From an uncultured Prevotella sp. (GTDB lineage Bacteria > Bacteroidota > Bacteroidia > Bacteroidales > Bacteroidaceae), in the NCBI GenBank assembly GCA_900770515.1, contig CAAHDP010000477.1, positions 1-12,477 on the forward strand: a stretch of DNA of 12,477 nucleotides, given 5' to 3'. Each line of letters opens with the position of its first letter. Positions within the stretch are counted from its first letter, which is position 1. Position numbers and translations under genes: made by a program. The notes beneath the pieces are model-generated. The model had not been told where the DNA came from. It was given only the letters and a program-made list of their open reading frames with translations, and did no database searches. Shown here one piece after another: positions 1 to 7,115 of this stretch.

Positions 1-1
1 C

Positions 2-997
2 AAGCCAGTATATTGTATCTATGTAGCTATCGGTCAGAAAGCATCTACTGTTGCAGCATTGGTACAGAACCTCAAGGAGCATGGCGCCCTGCCATATACT
101 ATCATCGTAAGTGCTACCGCTGCCGATCCTGCAGCCATGCAGTATTACGCACCATTTGCCGGTGCAGCTATCGGTGAGTACTTCCGCGACCGTGGTTACT
201 CAGCTCTCGTAGTATACGATGACTTGAGTAAGCAGGCTGTGGCTTATCGTGAGGTATCTCTGATTCTCCGCCGTCCATCAGGACGTGAGGCTTATCCTGG
301 TGATGTGTTCTATCTCCACTCTCGTCTGTTGGAGCGTGCCGCTCGTATCAACGACCAGCAGGAGGTAGCCGAGCAGATGAACGACCTTCCAGAGTGCATG
401 AAGGGTCACGTTAAGGGTGGTGGTTCTTTGACAGCCCTTCCTATCATCGAAACACAGGCAGGTGACGTATCAGCATACATCCCAACTAATGTGATTTCCA
501 TCACCGATGGTCAGATCTTCCTTGAGACCGACCTCTTCAACCAGGGCTTCCGTCCAGCTATCAACGTAGGTATCTCCGTATCTCGTGTAGGTGGTTCTGC
601 CCAGATCAAGAGTATGAAGAAGGTAGCTGGTACACTGAAGATTGATATGGCTCAGTATCGTGAGCTGGAGGCCTTCTCTAAGTTCTCTAGCGATATGGAT
701 GCCGTAACAGCGATGACTCTGGACCGTGGCCGTAAGAACGACCAGTTGCTGGTTCAGCCTCAGTATCGCCCTATGCCAGTAGGCGAGCAGGTAGCTATTC
801 TCTACTGTGGTGTTCACGGATTGATGCACGACGTGCCAATGGATAAGGTTCGCGACTGTCAGGATCAGTTCCTCGATGCTATGCGCAGCCAGCACGCTGA
901 TGTGATTCAGACTTTAGGCGATGGTAAGCTCACCGACGAGGCCATTAAGGCAGTCGAGGAGACCATGGCTAATGTTGCAGGACAATATAAAGCGTAA
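2..997 (+). CDS. atpA: ATP synthase F1 subunit alpha, 5'-truncated by window edge
   Basis: This is the C-terminal two thirds (331 codons plus stop) of the F1 alpha subunit, the non-catalytic nucleotide-binding partner of beta in the alpha3beta3 head of the membrane-bound ATP synthase. The frame is open from base 2 with no start, beginning [16 protein letters not shown], so about 190-200 residues including the Walker A region lie outside the window. Diagnostic stretches are [70 protein letters not shown] and SVSRVGG, which holds the arginine finger. Between the LLERAARI and GSLTALP blocks it has about 7 more residues than E. coli alpha as I recall it, including a Cys. An alternative TTG at 59 lies inside conserved sequence and is not the start. 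atpG follows after 6 bp, so the two are surely co-transcribed and probably translationally coupled. Confidence 0.98.
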   Translation, partial: KPVYCIYVAIGQKASTVAALVQNLKEHGALPYTIIVSATAADPAAMQYYAPFAGAAIGEYFRDRGYSALVVYDDLSKQAVAYREVSLILRRPSGREAYPGDVFYLHSRLLERAARINDQQEVAEQMNDLPECMKGHVKGGGSLTALPIIETQAGDVSAYIPTNVISITDGQIFLETDLFNQGFRPAINVGISVSRVGGSAQIKSMKKVAGTLKIDMAQYRELEAFSKFSSDMDAVTAMTLDRGRKNDQLLVQPQYRPMPVGEQVAILYCGVHGLMHDVPMDKVRDCQDQFLDAMRSQHADVIQTLGDGKLTDEAIKAVEETMANVAGQYKA

Positions 998-1003
998 TAG
1001 CCT

Positions 1004-1978
1004 ATGCCGTCGTTAAAAGAGATTAAGACTCGCATCGCCAGCGTCAACAGTACACGTAAGATTACGAGTGCCATGAAGATGGTGGCTTCGAGCAAATTGC
1101 ATCATGCACAGGTGGCTATACAGAACATGCTGCCTTACGAGAATATGCTGGAACATATCCTCAAGAGCTTCCTGGTGAGTACTCCGAATGTGGACCATGA
1201 GTTGCAGGTGGAGCACAAGGAAACCAAGCGAGTGGCTCTCGTGGTTTACAGTTCCAACAGCAGCTTGTGCGGTGGATTCAATTCCAACGTCATCAAGATG
1301 ATGATGCATGCGGTCGACGAGTATAAGGCTCAGGGCATTGACGACATCACGGTTTATCCTATCGGAAGAAAGGTGGCTGAGAAAGCACAGAAGCTGGGAC
1401 TCAAGATTGGCGGCAACTTCATGGATCTTGCCGATCATCCTAATTCAAGCGCATGTGCCGACATCGCCCGTAATCTTGCCAAGCAGTATGCGGCTGGCGA
1501 ACTCGACAAGGTGGAGATGATCTATCATCACTTCAAGAGTGCCGGCTCGCAGATCCTTACCCGCAAGACCTTCCTGCCTATCGACCTCAGTACCGAGGCA
1601 ATAGGAGGGGATAACGACAGAGATCTCACCTCTAATGTGGCTACAGCTAAGGCGCAGGAGTATCTACGCAAGAAGCAGGCTAGTGAGGATGAAAGACAGC
1701 GTGCAGAGGCGCATCCTCTGAACGATGACTTCATCGTGGAGCCAGACTTGGAGACCGTTCTCGGTGTATTGATTCCTAAGCAGCTGCATCTCATGCTCTT
1801 CACTGCCTTGCTGGATAGTCAGGCGAGTGAGCATGCTGCCCGCATGGTTGCCATGCAGACCGCTACGGATAATGCCGACGAACTGCTTCGTGAGCTTAAC
1901 TTGCAGTACAACAAGAGTCGTCAACAGGCCATTACGAATGAATTGCTTGATATTGTGGGAGGTAGCGTGAATAACTAA
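1004..1978 (+). CDS. atpG: ATP synthase F1 subunit gamma
   Basis: Gamma is the central rotor shaft of F1, turning inside the alpha3beta3 ring to couple proton flow to ATP synthesis. The 324-residue product starts MPSLKEIKTRIASVNSTRKITSAMKMV (quoted in part: KEIKTRIASV, TRKITSAMKMV), the classic N-terminal helix, and ends with the conserved C-terminal helix (EHAARMVAMQTATDNA at about 276-291, then YNKSRQQAITNELLDIVGG). It is longer than the roughly 290 residues typical of the family. The excess is a charged, low-conservation stretch at about 196-245, rich in Lys, Glu, Asp and Arg, just before EPDLETVLGVLI. The ATG is 6 bp after the atpA stop. No atpD or atpC follows; instead there is a palindrome and then convergent recQ, so atpG is the last gene of the cluster, as I recall for Bacteroidota, where atpD-atpC sit at the front. 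Confidence 0.97.
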   Translation: MPSLKEIKTRIASVNSTRKITSAMKMVASSKLHHAQVAIQNMLPYENMLEHILKSFLVSTPNVDHELQVEHKETKRVALVVYSSNSSLCGGFNSNVIKMMMHAVDEYKAQGIDDITVYPIGRKVAEKAQKLGLKIGGNFMDLADHPNSSACADIARNLAKQYAAGELDKVEMIYHHFKSAGSQILTRKTFLPIDLSTEAIGGDNDRDLTSNVATAKAQEYLRKKQASEDERQRAEAHPLNDDFIVEPDLETVLGVLIPKQLHLMLFTALLDSQASEHAARMVAMQTATDNADELLRELNLQYNKSRQQAITNELLDIVGGSVNN

Positions 1979-2014
1979 TCCTTCCATGGAGCTATGGGAT
2001 AATACATATTCCCC

Positions 2015-2218
2015 CACGCCCTGAAAGGGCAGAAGCTCCTAGCCCAGGGCAACGCCCTGGGTAAGAATAGATATGACAAATTCGCCCTGTAAGGGCAAAA
2101 GCTTTAGAATTTCAATTGTATTTTAAAGCTTTTGCCCTTACAGGGCGATTTGTTTGTGTATGCGATTAGAACCCAGGGCGTTGCCCTGGGCTAGGAGCTT
2201 CTGCCCTTTCAGGGCGTG
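2015..2218. repeat. Large nested palindrome (REP/BIME-like) in the atpG-recQ junction
   Basis: The outer arms 2015-2062 and 2171-2218 are perfect 48 bp reverse complements. The inner arms 2083-2106 and 2124-2147 are perfect 24 bp reverse complements around a 17 bp AT-rich centre (2107-2123). The arms are themselves built of small hairpins: type A, GCCCT-3nt-AGGGC, at 2018-2030 and 2203-2215; type B, CCCAGGGC-3nt-GCCCTGGG, at 2043-2061 and 2172-2190; and type C, GCCCT-GTA-AGGGC and its complement, at 2084-2096 and 2134-2146. The block can therefore fold as six local hairpins or as one long cruciform or RNA stem. It carries no open frame I would call a gene. It sits between two convergent genes and may end transcription from both sides. 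I recall similar CCCTGAAAGGGC / CCCAGGGCAACGCCCTGGG elements as common intergenic repeats in Bacteroidota; the exact family name is not known to me. Confidence 0.93.
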
Positions 2219-2258
2219 CGGTACAATTTTTCATGATTTTCAGGGCGTGCAGTGCAAC
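2207..2258. repeat. 31 bp direct repeat of the palindrome edge
   Basis: The right outer edge of the palindrome recurs once. TTTCAGGGCGTGC occurs at 2207-2219 and again at 2238-2250, each followed by RGTRCAA, giving a 31 bp period. It looks like a local duplication, or a decayed remnant of a further repeat unit towards recQ. Confidence 0.75.
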
Positions 2259-2276
2259 CTTTTACCACAGGTTGCA
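2253..2276. other. Hairpin immediately 3' of recQ
   Basis: TGCAACCT at 2253-2260 and AGGTTGCA at 2269-2276 form a perfect 8 bp stem with an 8 nt loop, starting 2 bp past the recQ stop (2279-2281). No T-tract follows in the recQ direction, so this is a weak terminator candidate at best; it may instead stabilise the recQ mRNA 3' end. Confidence 0.4.
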
Positions 2277-2278
2277 TT

Positions 2279-4123
2279 CTATTTCCCCGTATATTTCCTG
2301 ATAGCCTTGATGAAGGTTTCACCATACTTCTTCACCTTGAACTCACCGATTCCACTGATGAGCCCGAAGGCATCAAGGGTGGTTGGCTTCATCCTGGTCA
2401 ACTCATGCAGACTCTTGTCTGATAGGACGATATATGGCGGATAGCCCTGCTCGTCAGCTAGATTCTTACGGATCTTGCGCAGATATTCGAAGAGGTTCTT
2501 GTCTTCTTCACCCGACATTTCTTCTTGGAAAACAACACGCTCGGCATGAACCACAGGGATGCTGTTGCCGCGTGCTGACCTATTGGCTTTTTGCGGACGA
2601 GTTGACCGCTCTTCATTCTCCATGATCGCCAGCGAAACCTGATGCTCGCCCTTGAGGACCTTCCATCCCAATGGCGTAACCTTCATCTGATTATGCGCAT
2701 TATATGCCACTTCGAAGAAACCCATCTGCAGCATCTGCAGCAGATAAGCCTGCCAATCGCGCACGCTCACGTCCTTGCCCACACCAAACGTCTTCAGCTC
2801 ATTATAATGATTCCTGACAACGGCAGGCGTCTGCATGCCCCTGAGAATCTCGATACACGTGCCAACGGCAATCTTCTCGTTGGCTCTCACCATCGCACTG
2901 AGTGCCTTCTGCGTGAGTACCGTACCATCGAAAGTTCGAGGAGGATTGTTGCACACATCGCAATGACCGCAGTCCTTAGCCGATGTCTCTCCGAAGTAAT
3001 TCAGGAGAATGCGGCGGCGGCACACACGTGATTCGGCATATTCCTCCATTCTGCGCAGCTTCTCCAGGTTCACCGTACGCTGTCCGCTCTCCTCGCAGAA
3101 CGAGCGCAGGGTGATGATGTCTGCCATCGAATAGAAGAGAACGGTATCGGCAGGATCACCGTCTCGACCGGCACGTCCTATCTCCTGATAGAAACTCTCG
3201 ATGCTCTTCGGCATGTTGTAATGAATCACCCAGCGTACATTGCCCTTGTCGATGCCCATTCCGAAGGCGATAGTGGCACATACCACATCAATCTGGTCCA
3301 TCTTGAAACGCTCCTGCACCGATGCACGCTGCACGCTGGAGAGTCCCGCATGGTAGGCCTCGGCATTGATGCCGTGGTCCTTCAGCGCCTCTGCCACCAT
3401 CTCCGTGTTCTTGCGAGACAGGCAATAGATGATGCCCGCATCGCCCCGATGGCTCTGGATGAAGCGGTAGATGAACTTCAGCTTCTCCTTCTTCGTACTC
3501 TCCTGACGGACGGAGAGACTGAGGTTGGGACGGTCGAAACTGCTGACGAACGTCTGACCGTTGAGATGCAGCTGCTGGATGATGTCCTGGCGCGTAATCT
3601 TATCGGCAGTGGCCGTAAGCGCCATCACCGGGATATTGCGGAAATTCTCGTGGAGCAGACCCAGCTGGGAGTACTCCGGACGGAAATCATGACCCCACTG
3701 GCTGATGCAATGAGCCTCATCTACGGCAAAGAGCGATATCTTGATGTTGCTGAAGAGAAAAGGAATCTCGCTGATCAGCTTCTCGGGTGATACATACAGC
3801 AGTTTCAGATCGCCCGCCTCGCAGCGACGGCGGATGATGAGTTCATCGGTAGCATCATTGCCGCTGTTCAGCGCCTCGGCAGGAATACCGTTCGCCTTGA
3901 GCGCCTCAACCTGGTCGTGCATCAGAGAGATGAGCGGAGAGATGACCACCGCCGTTCCCTCCATCGCCAGTGCCGGCACCTGATAGCACAGACTCTTCCC
4001 ACCGCCCGTAGGCATCAGTACCAGACAGTCGTGCCCCTGCATCACCTCCTGGATGATGGCTTCCTGATTGGGACGGAACGAGTCGTAACCGAAGTATGTC
4101 TTTAATATCTCGTGGATTTGCAT
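2279..4123 (-). CDS. recQ: ATP-dependent DNA helicase RecQ
   Basis: RecQ is a 3'-5' superfamily 2 DNA helicase acting in recombination and repair of stalled forks. The 614 residues match the usual bacterial length (about 610). In order I see motif 0 [10 protein letters not shown] (11-20), Walker A PTGGGKS (38-44, Lys43), DEAH with the RecQ aromatic-rich loop [17 protein letters not shown] (135-151), motif III LTATA (169-173), motif [12 protein letters not shown] (313-322), the RecQ-Ct zinc cysteines Cys368, Cys385, Cys388 and Cys391, a winged helix at about 400-500, and a C-terminal HRDC domain at about 538-612. All key residues are present, so it should be active. A linker of about 35 polar residues (502-537) separates winged helix and HRDC. 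It is a single gene, convergent with atpG and divergent from the peptidase gene. The start ATG (4121-4123) follows a purine-rich AGAAGAAA and lies about 40 bp after a TAACTTTG -7 box. Confidence 0.98.
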   Translation of the reverse strand: MQIHEILKTYFGYDSFRPNQEAIIQEVMQGHDCLVLMPTGGGKSLCYQVPALAMEGTAVVISPLISLMHDQVEALKANGIPAEALNSGNDATDELIIRRRCEAGDLKLLYVSPEKLISEIPFLFSNIKISLFAVDEAHCISQWGHDFRPEYSQLGLLHENFRNIPVMALTATADKITRQDIIQQLHLNGQTFVSSFDRPNLSLSVRQESTKKEKLKFIYRFIQSHRGDAGIIYCLSRKNTEMVAEALKDHGINAEAYHAGLSSVQRASVQERFKMDQIDVVCATIAFGMGIDKGNVRWVIHYNMPKSIESFYQEIGRAGRDGDPADTVLFYSMADIITLRSFCEESGQRTVNLEKLRRMEEYAESRVCRRRILLNYFGETSAKDCGHCDVCNNPPRTFDGTVLTQKALSAMVRANEKIAVGTCIEILRGMQTPAVVRNHYNELKTFGVGKDVSVRDWQAYLLQMLQMGFFEVAYNAHNQMKVTPLGWKVLKGEHQVSLAIMENEERSTRPQKANRSARGNSIPVVHAERVVFQEEMSGEEDKNLFEYLRKIRKNLADEQGYPPYIVLSDKSLHELTRMKPTTLDAFGLISGIGEFKVKKYGETFIKAIRKYTGK

Positions 4124-4161
4124 TTTCTTCTTATTTTCTACTTTTTTGTTCGATATTCCTG

Positions 4162-4169
4162 CAAAGTTA
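4162..4169 (-). promoter_or_regulatory. Predicted recQ promoter, -7 element
   Basis: On the minus strand the sequence reads TAACTTTG, matching the Bacteroidota TAnnTTTG -7 consensus, about 38 bp before the recQ ATG. I see no good TTTG -33 element at the expected distance, so this is a partial match. Confidence 0.5.
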
Positions 4170-4230
4170 CTAAAAAATCGGGAGAATAGTCATTTTCTAC
4201 ACTTAAAAGTAAGAAAAGTAGCCAAAAAAG

Positions 4231-4261
4231 TTTGAAATATAAAATAATTGTCGTACTTTTG
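4231..4261 (+). promoter_or_regulatory. Predicted promoter of the DPP III-Nudix operon
   Basis: TTTG at 4231-4234 and TACTTTTG at 4254-4261 are 19 bp apart, a good fit to the Bacteroidota -33/-7 promoter. Initiation a few bases downstream would leave a leader of only about 15-20 nt before the ATG at 4285, with no Shine-Dalgarno sequence. With the recQ -7 box it makes this 161 bp gap a divergent promoter region. Confidence 0.75.
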
Positions 4262-4284
4262 CGGTAGTAACAAACAATGATAAC

Positions 4285-6291
4285 ATGGCAAAATGTAATG
4301 TGAACACGAATGAGCGATTCGCCGACATCCAGATGCTCCGCTATGAGCTGAAGGGATTTGAGGACTTATCGCTCAACCAGAAACTGTATATTTTCTGCTT
4401 GGCTAAGGCTACCCTGATGGGACGAGATATCACGTTCGACCAGCAGGGAAAGTACAACCTTCGCATCAGAAAAACACTGGAAACCGTTTATCTGCACTAT
4501 GAAGGCGACAGAGAATGCGAGGAATTCAAGGCATTCGAAGTCTACCTGAAGCGCATCTGGTTTGCCAGTGGCATTCATCACCATTATGGTTGTGAAAAAT
4601 TCAAACCGGGATTCTCCGAGGAATATTTCTATCATCTGCTGGAAAACATCGGAGAAGAACTCCTGCCCATCAAGAGGGGAGAAACCAAGGAAGACCTCAT
4701 GAGACAGCTGGAATCCATCCTCTTCGACCCCGAGGTGATGCCTAAGCGCGTGAACCAGACGGATGGGGAAGACCTGGTACTGACTTCTGCCTGCAACTTC
4801 TATGAGAATGTGACGCAGGAGGAGGTAGAGAGATTCTATGCCAAGATGAAGAAAACGGACAATCCGAACCCTCCTTCATACGGACTCAACTCCAAGTTGA
4901 TCAAGCGCAACAGTGAAGTAGTGGAACTGACATGGAAGGAAGATGGGCTCTATGGGGAGACCATCCGCGAAATCGTGTCCTGGCTGCTCAAGGCACAGAA
5001 GTATGCCGAGAACGAAGGGCAGAAGCATGTCATCGACCTGCTGGTGAAGTTCTACCGCACCGGTAGCCTGGAGGATTTCGACCGATACAGCATCGCATGG
5101 GTAGAACAGCATGAAGGCCTGGTGGATTTCATCAATGGATTCATCGAAGTATACGGTGACCCTCTCGGCATGAAAGGTACATGGGAAGGTATCGTGGAAT
5201 ATAAGGACCTGGAGGCTACCCAGCGCGCCCAGACCATCAGCCAGAACGCACAGTGGTTTGAGGACCATTCGCCTGTAGATCCCCGTTTCCGCAAGCCGGA
5301 AGTGAAGGGAGTTACAGCCAACGTCATCTGTGCTGCCATGCTGGGCGGAGAGGAATATCCGGCTTCTGCCATCGGTATCAACCTGCCTAACTCCAACTGG
5401 ATCCGTCAGGAACATGGCTCCAAGAGCGTTACCATCGGCAACCTGACTGATGCCTACAACAAGGCTGCACAGGGCAACGGATTCAGAGATGAATTCGTCA
5501 TCGACAAGGAAACCGTGGCGCTGATGAACCTGTATGCCGACATCACCGATGACCTGCATACCGACCTGCATGAATGCCTGGGACATGGTAGCGGACAACT
5601 GCTTCCTAACACTGATCCGGATGCACTGAAGGCTTACGGCAACACCATAGAAGAAGCCCGTGCCGACCTCTTCGGACTCTATTATGTAGCTGATCATAAG
5701 CTGGTAGAACTCGGTCTGACGCCTAATGACGAGGCGTATAAGGCTCAGTATTACAGCTATCTGATGAATGGACTGCTCACCCAGACCATCCGCATCAAGG
5801 AGGGCGACAAGATAGAGGAGGCGCACATGAGAAACCGTGCCCTCATAGCCTGGTGGACGCTGGAACATGCAGAGGGAGCCGTGGAACTCGTTCAGGAAGA
5901 AGTGAACTATGCTTCTGCCGAGGAGGCGCTGAAGGATGCAGAGGGCAATATCATCACCACCCGTACCTATGTGAAGGTGAATGATTACGAGAAGCTCCGT
6001 CATCTCTTCGGTGAACTGCTTGCCGAGATTCAGCGCATCAAGAGCGAGGGCGATTATGAGGCGGCACGACAGCTGGTAGAGAAATATGCCGTGAACATCG
6101 ACCCAGCCTTGCATCGTGAGATACTGGCAAGATACAAGAAGCTGAATCTCGCCCCATACAAGGGTTTCATCAATCCTAAGATGACGCTGGTATTTGACGA
6201 AGAAGGCAATCCTATCGATGTAAATCTCGATTACGAGGAGAGCTATACCGACCAGATGCTTCGTTATTCAGACGAATACGGAACTTTGTAA
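4285..6291 (+). CDS. Dipeptidyl peptidase III (M49 family zinc peptidase)
   Basis: M49 peptidases remove dipeptides from the N-terminus of short peptides. The 668-residue product carries the family's expanded zinc motif HECLGH (His429, Glu430, His434) followed by GSGQLLP, and the second motif EEARAD (456-461), whose Glu457 would be the third zinc ligand by analogy with human DPP3. The N-terminal region (RFADIQMLRYELKGFEDLSL) and the overall length fit the Bacteroidota M49 group, about 675 residues. No signal peptide or lipobox is visible: the start MAKCNVNTNERF is polar, so I infer a cytosolic enzyme that recycles peptides. The chosen ATG follows a strong promoter closely; an earlier ATG at 4277 is out of frame. 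The Nudix gene follows after 6 bp, so the two form an operon. Peptide specificity cannot be read from the sequence. Confidence 0.95.
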   Translation: MAKCNVNTNERFADIQMLRYELKGFEDLSLNQKLYIFCLAKATLMGRDITFDQQGKYNLRIRKTLETVYLHYEGDRECEEFKAFEVYLKRIWFASGIHHHYGCEKFKPGFSEEYFYHLLENIGEELLPIKRGETKEDLMRQLESILFDPEVMPKRVNQTDGEDLVLTSACNFYENVTQEEVERFYAKMKKTDNPNPPSYGLNSKLIKRNSEVVELTWKEDGLYGETIREIVSWLLKAQKYAENEGQKHVIDLLVKFYRTGSLEDFDRYSIAWVEQHEGLVDFINGFIEVYGDPLGMKGTWEGIVEYKDLEATQRAQTISQNAQWFEDHSPVDPRFRKPEVKGVTANVICAAMLGGEEYPASAIGINLPNSNWIRQEHGSKSVTIGNLTDAYNKAAQGNGFRDEFVIDKETVALMNLYADITDDLHTDLHECLGHGSGQLLPNTDPDALKAYGNTIEEARADLFGLYYVADHKLVELGLTPNDEAYKAQYYSYLMNGLLTQTIRIKEGDKIEEAHMRNRALIAWWTLEHAEGAVELVQEEVNYASAEEALKDAEGNIITTRTYVKVNDYEKLRHLFGELLAEIQRIKSEGDYEAARQLVEKYAVNIDPALHREILARYKKLNLAPYKGFINPKMTLVFDEEGNPIDVNLDYEESYTDQMLRYSDEYGTL

Positions 6292-6297
6292 TAAGAA

Positions 6298-6804
6298 ATG
6301 ATGACAGATAATAAGAACGAGGAATTTCCGATAGTAGATGAAATGGGTAATATCCTGGGTGCCATCACCCGGGGACATGCCCATGACGGAAGCAAGATTC
6401 TGCATCCGGTGGTTCATCTGCATGTATTCAACAGCAAGGGAGAACTGTATCTCCAGCATCGTCCGGCATGGAAGGATATCCAGCCGGATAAATGGGATAC
6501 TGCCTGCGGTGGACATATAGATTTAGGTGAAAGCGTGAATCAGGCGCTTCATCGTGAAGTAAGGGAAGAACTGGGTATCACTGATTTCGAACCGGAGTCT
6601 CTAGGACATTATGTCTTTGAGAGTCAGCGGGAAAAGGAACTGGTTTACGTTCACCGCTGCGTATACGACGGTGAGGTAAAGCCTAGCCAGGAAGAATTGG
6701 CTGGTGGCAGATTCTGGAGTAAGGAGGAAATCAAGGAAAACATCGGAAAAGGTGTTTTTACTCCTAATTTCGAAAACGAATACCAAAAGTTTTTCGACCG
6801 CTAA
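6298..6804 (+). CDS. Nudix hydrolase
   Basis: Nudix enzymes hydrolyse nucleoside diphosphates linked to another moiety, using a metal-binding Nudix box. A perfect box (Gx5Ex7REUxEExGU) is visible: Gly72, Glu78, then REVREELGI at 86-94. The 168-residue protein starts with a short strand-rich region (FPIVDEMGNILGAITRGHAH) typical of the YfcD / isopentenyl-diphosphate isomerase-like branch. A Cys (Cys70) precedes the box, but spacing and context differ from true isopentenyl-diphosphate isomerase, so I do not call it idi. Two ATGs in tandem (6298 and 6301) are possible starts; I use the first. It begins 6 bp after the peptidase stop and must share its promoter. The substrate is unknown. Transcription probably ends at the stem-loop at 7075-7115. 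Confidence 0.92.
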   Translation: MMTDNKNEEFPIVDEMGNILGAITRGHAHDGSKILHPVVHLHVFNSKGELYLQHRPAWKDIQPDKWDTACGGHIDLGESVNQALHREVREELGITDFEPESLGHYVFESQREKELVYVHRCVYDGEVKPSQEELAGGRFWSKEEIKENIGKGVFTPNFENEYQKFFDR

Positions 6805-6814
6805 GAAAAAGTCC

Positions 6815-6839
6815 CACAGATTTCACAGATTTACACAGA
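6815..6839. repeat. 9 bp tandem repeat CACAGATTT
   Basis: CACAGATTT occurs at 6815-6823 and 6824-6832, followed by a partial third unit ACACAGA, starting 11 bp after the Nudix stop. I recall similar CACAGATT runs next to intergenic repeats in Bacteroidota. No function can be read from it. Confidence 0.7.
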
Positions 6840-6842
6840 GCA

Positions 6843-7066
6843 TCCGCTAGGCGTCCCGCCGGATTTGTAATCCGGCGTTAAAAAATGTCCTAACCTATTT
6901 TAGCTCTGCGGATTTGCAATCCGCAGCAAGCAAGAATGCTGTTGATGGATAGGGGGATTACAAATCCCCCGGTTTTAATAGGTCGAACCTTTTTTGACGC
7001 CGGATTTCAAATCCGGCGGAACGCTTAGAGGAATATGATTTCGAATCCGGAGAGACGCCTAGCGGA
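6843..7066. repeat. Cluster of short palindromes within an imperfect long inverted repeat
   Basis: Four hairpins share the core GATT-3nt-AATC: 6857-6877 and 6998-7018 (9 bp stems CGCCGGATT/AATCCGGCG), 6906-6926 (9 bp stem CTGCGGATT/AATCCGCAG) and 6952-6970 (8 bp stem GGGGGATT/AATCCCCC). Loops are TGT, TCA, TGC and ACA. An outer perfect 13 bp inverted repeat, TCCGCTAGGCGTC, lies at 6843-6855 and 7054-7066, with a decayed copy of its right arm near 7020-7032 and a decayed hairpin half at 7038-7050. The spacers 6878-6899 and 6977-6997 are also roughly reverse-complementary. The whole is therefore an inverted pair of units plus a decayed third. No protein-coding gene is supported here. It fills the convergent gap between the Nudix and AlkD-like genes. 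Confidence 0.9.
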
Positions 7067-7074
7067 ATCAATGA

Positions 7075-7115
7075 AAAAAATCCGCAGAGCTAAAAATATG
7101 CTCTGCGGATTTTTT
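7075..7115. terminator. Strong bidirectional intrinsic terminator
   Basis: AAAAAATCCGCAGAGC (7075-7090) pairs perfectly with GCTCTGCGGATTTTTT (7100-7115), a 16 bp stem with a GC-rich middle and a 9 nt loop. Its A and T tracts give a U-run in either direction. It serves the DPP III-Nudix operon on + and the ispE/AlkD-like operon on -; the AlkD-like stop codon (7114-7116) overlaps its edge. Confidence 0.93.

Noticed and set aside
2015..2218. Insertion sequence ends or an attenuated transposon
   Set aside because: No transposase remnant lies between the arms (centre is 17 bp) and no flanking target-site duplication is evident.
2154..2444. Open frame running from the palindrome into the recQ 3' end
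   Set aside because: It translates repeat sequence and antisense recQ. Such frames are frequent mis-annotations over REP-like repeats.
3221..3790. 189-codon open frame on the plus strand inside recQ
   Set aside because: Antisense to conserved RecQ helicase motifs; a shadow frame.
4876..6114. 412-codon open frame on the minus strand
   Set aside because: Fully antisense to the M49 peptidase gene; no domain, promoter or start context supports it.
6298..6804. Calling the Nudix gene isopentenyl-diphosphate isomerase because ispE is nearby
   Set aside because: The Nudix box is fully canonical with REVREELG, the spacing from Cys70 to the box Glu differs from isomerase, and ispE is on the other strand in a separate operon.
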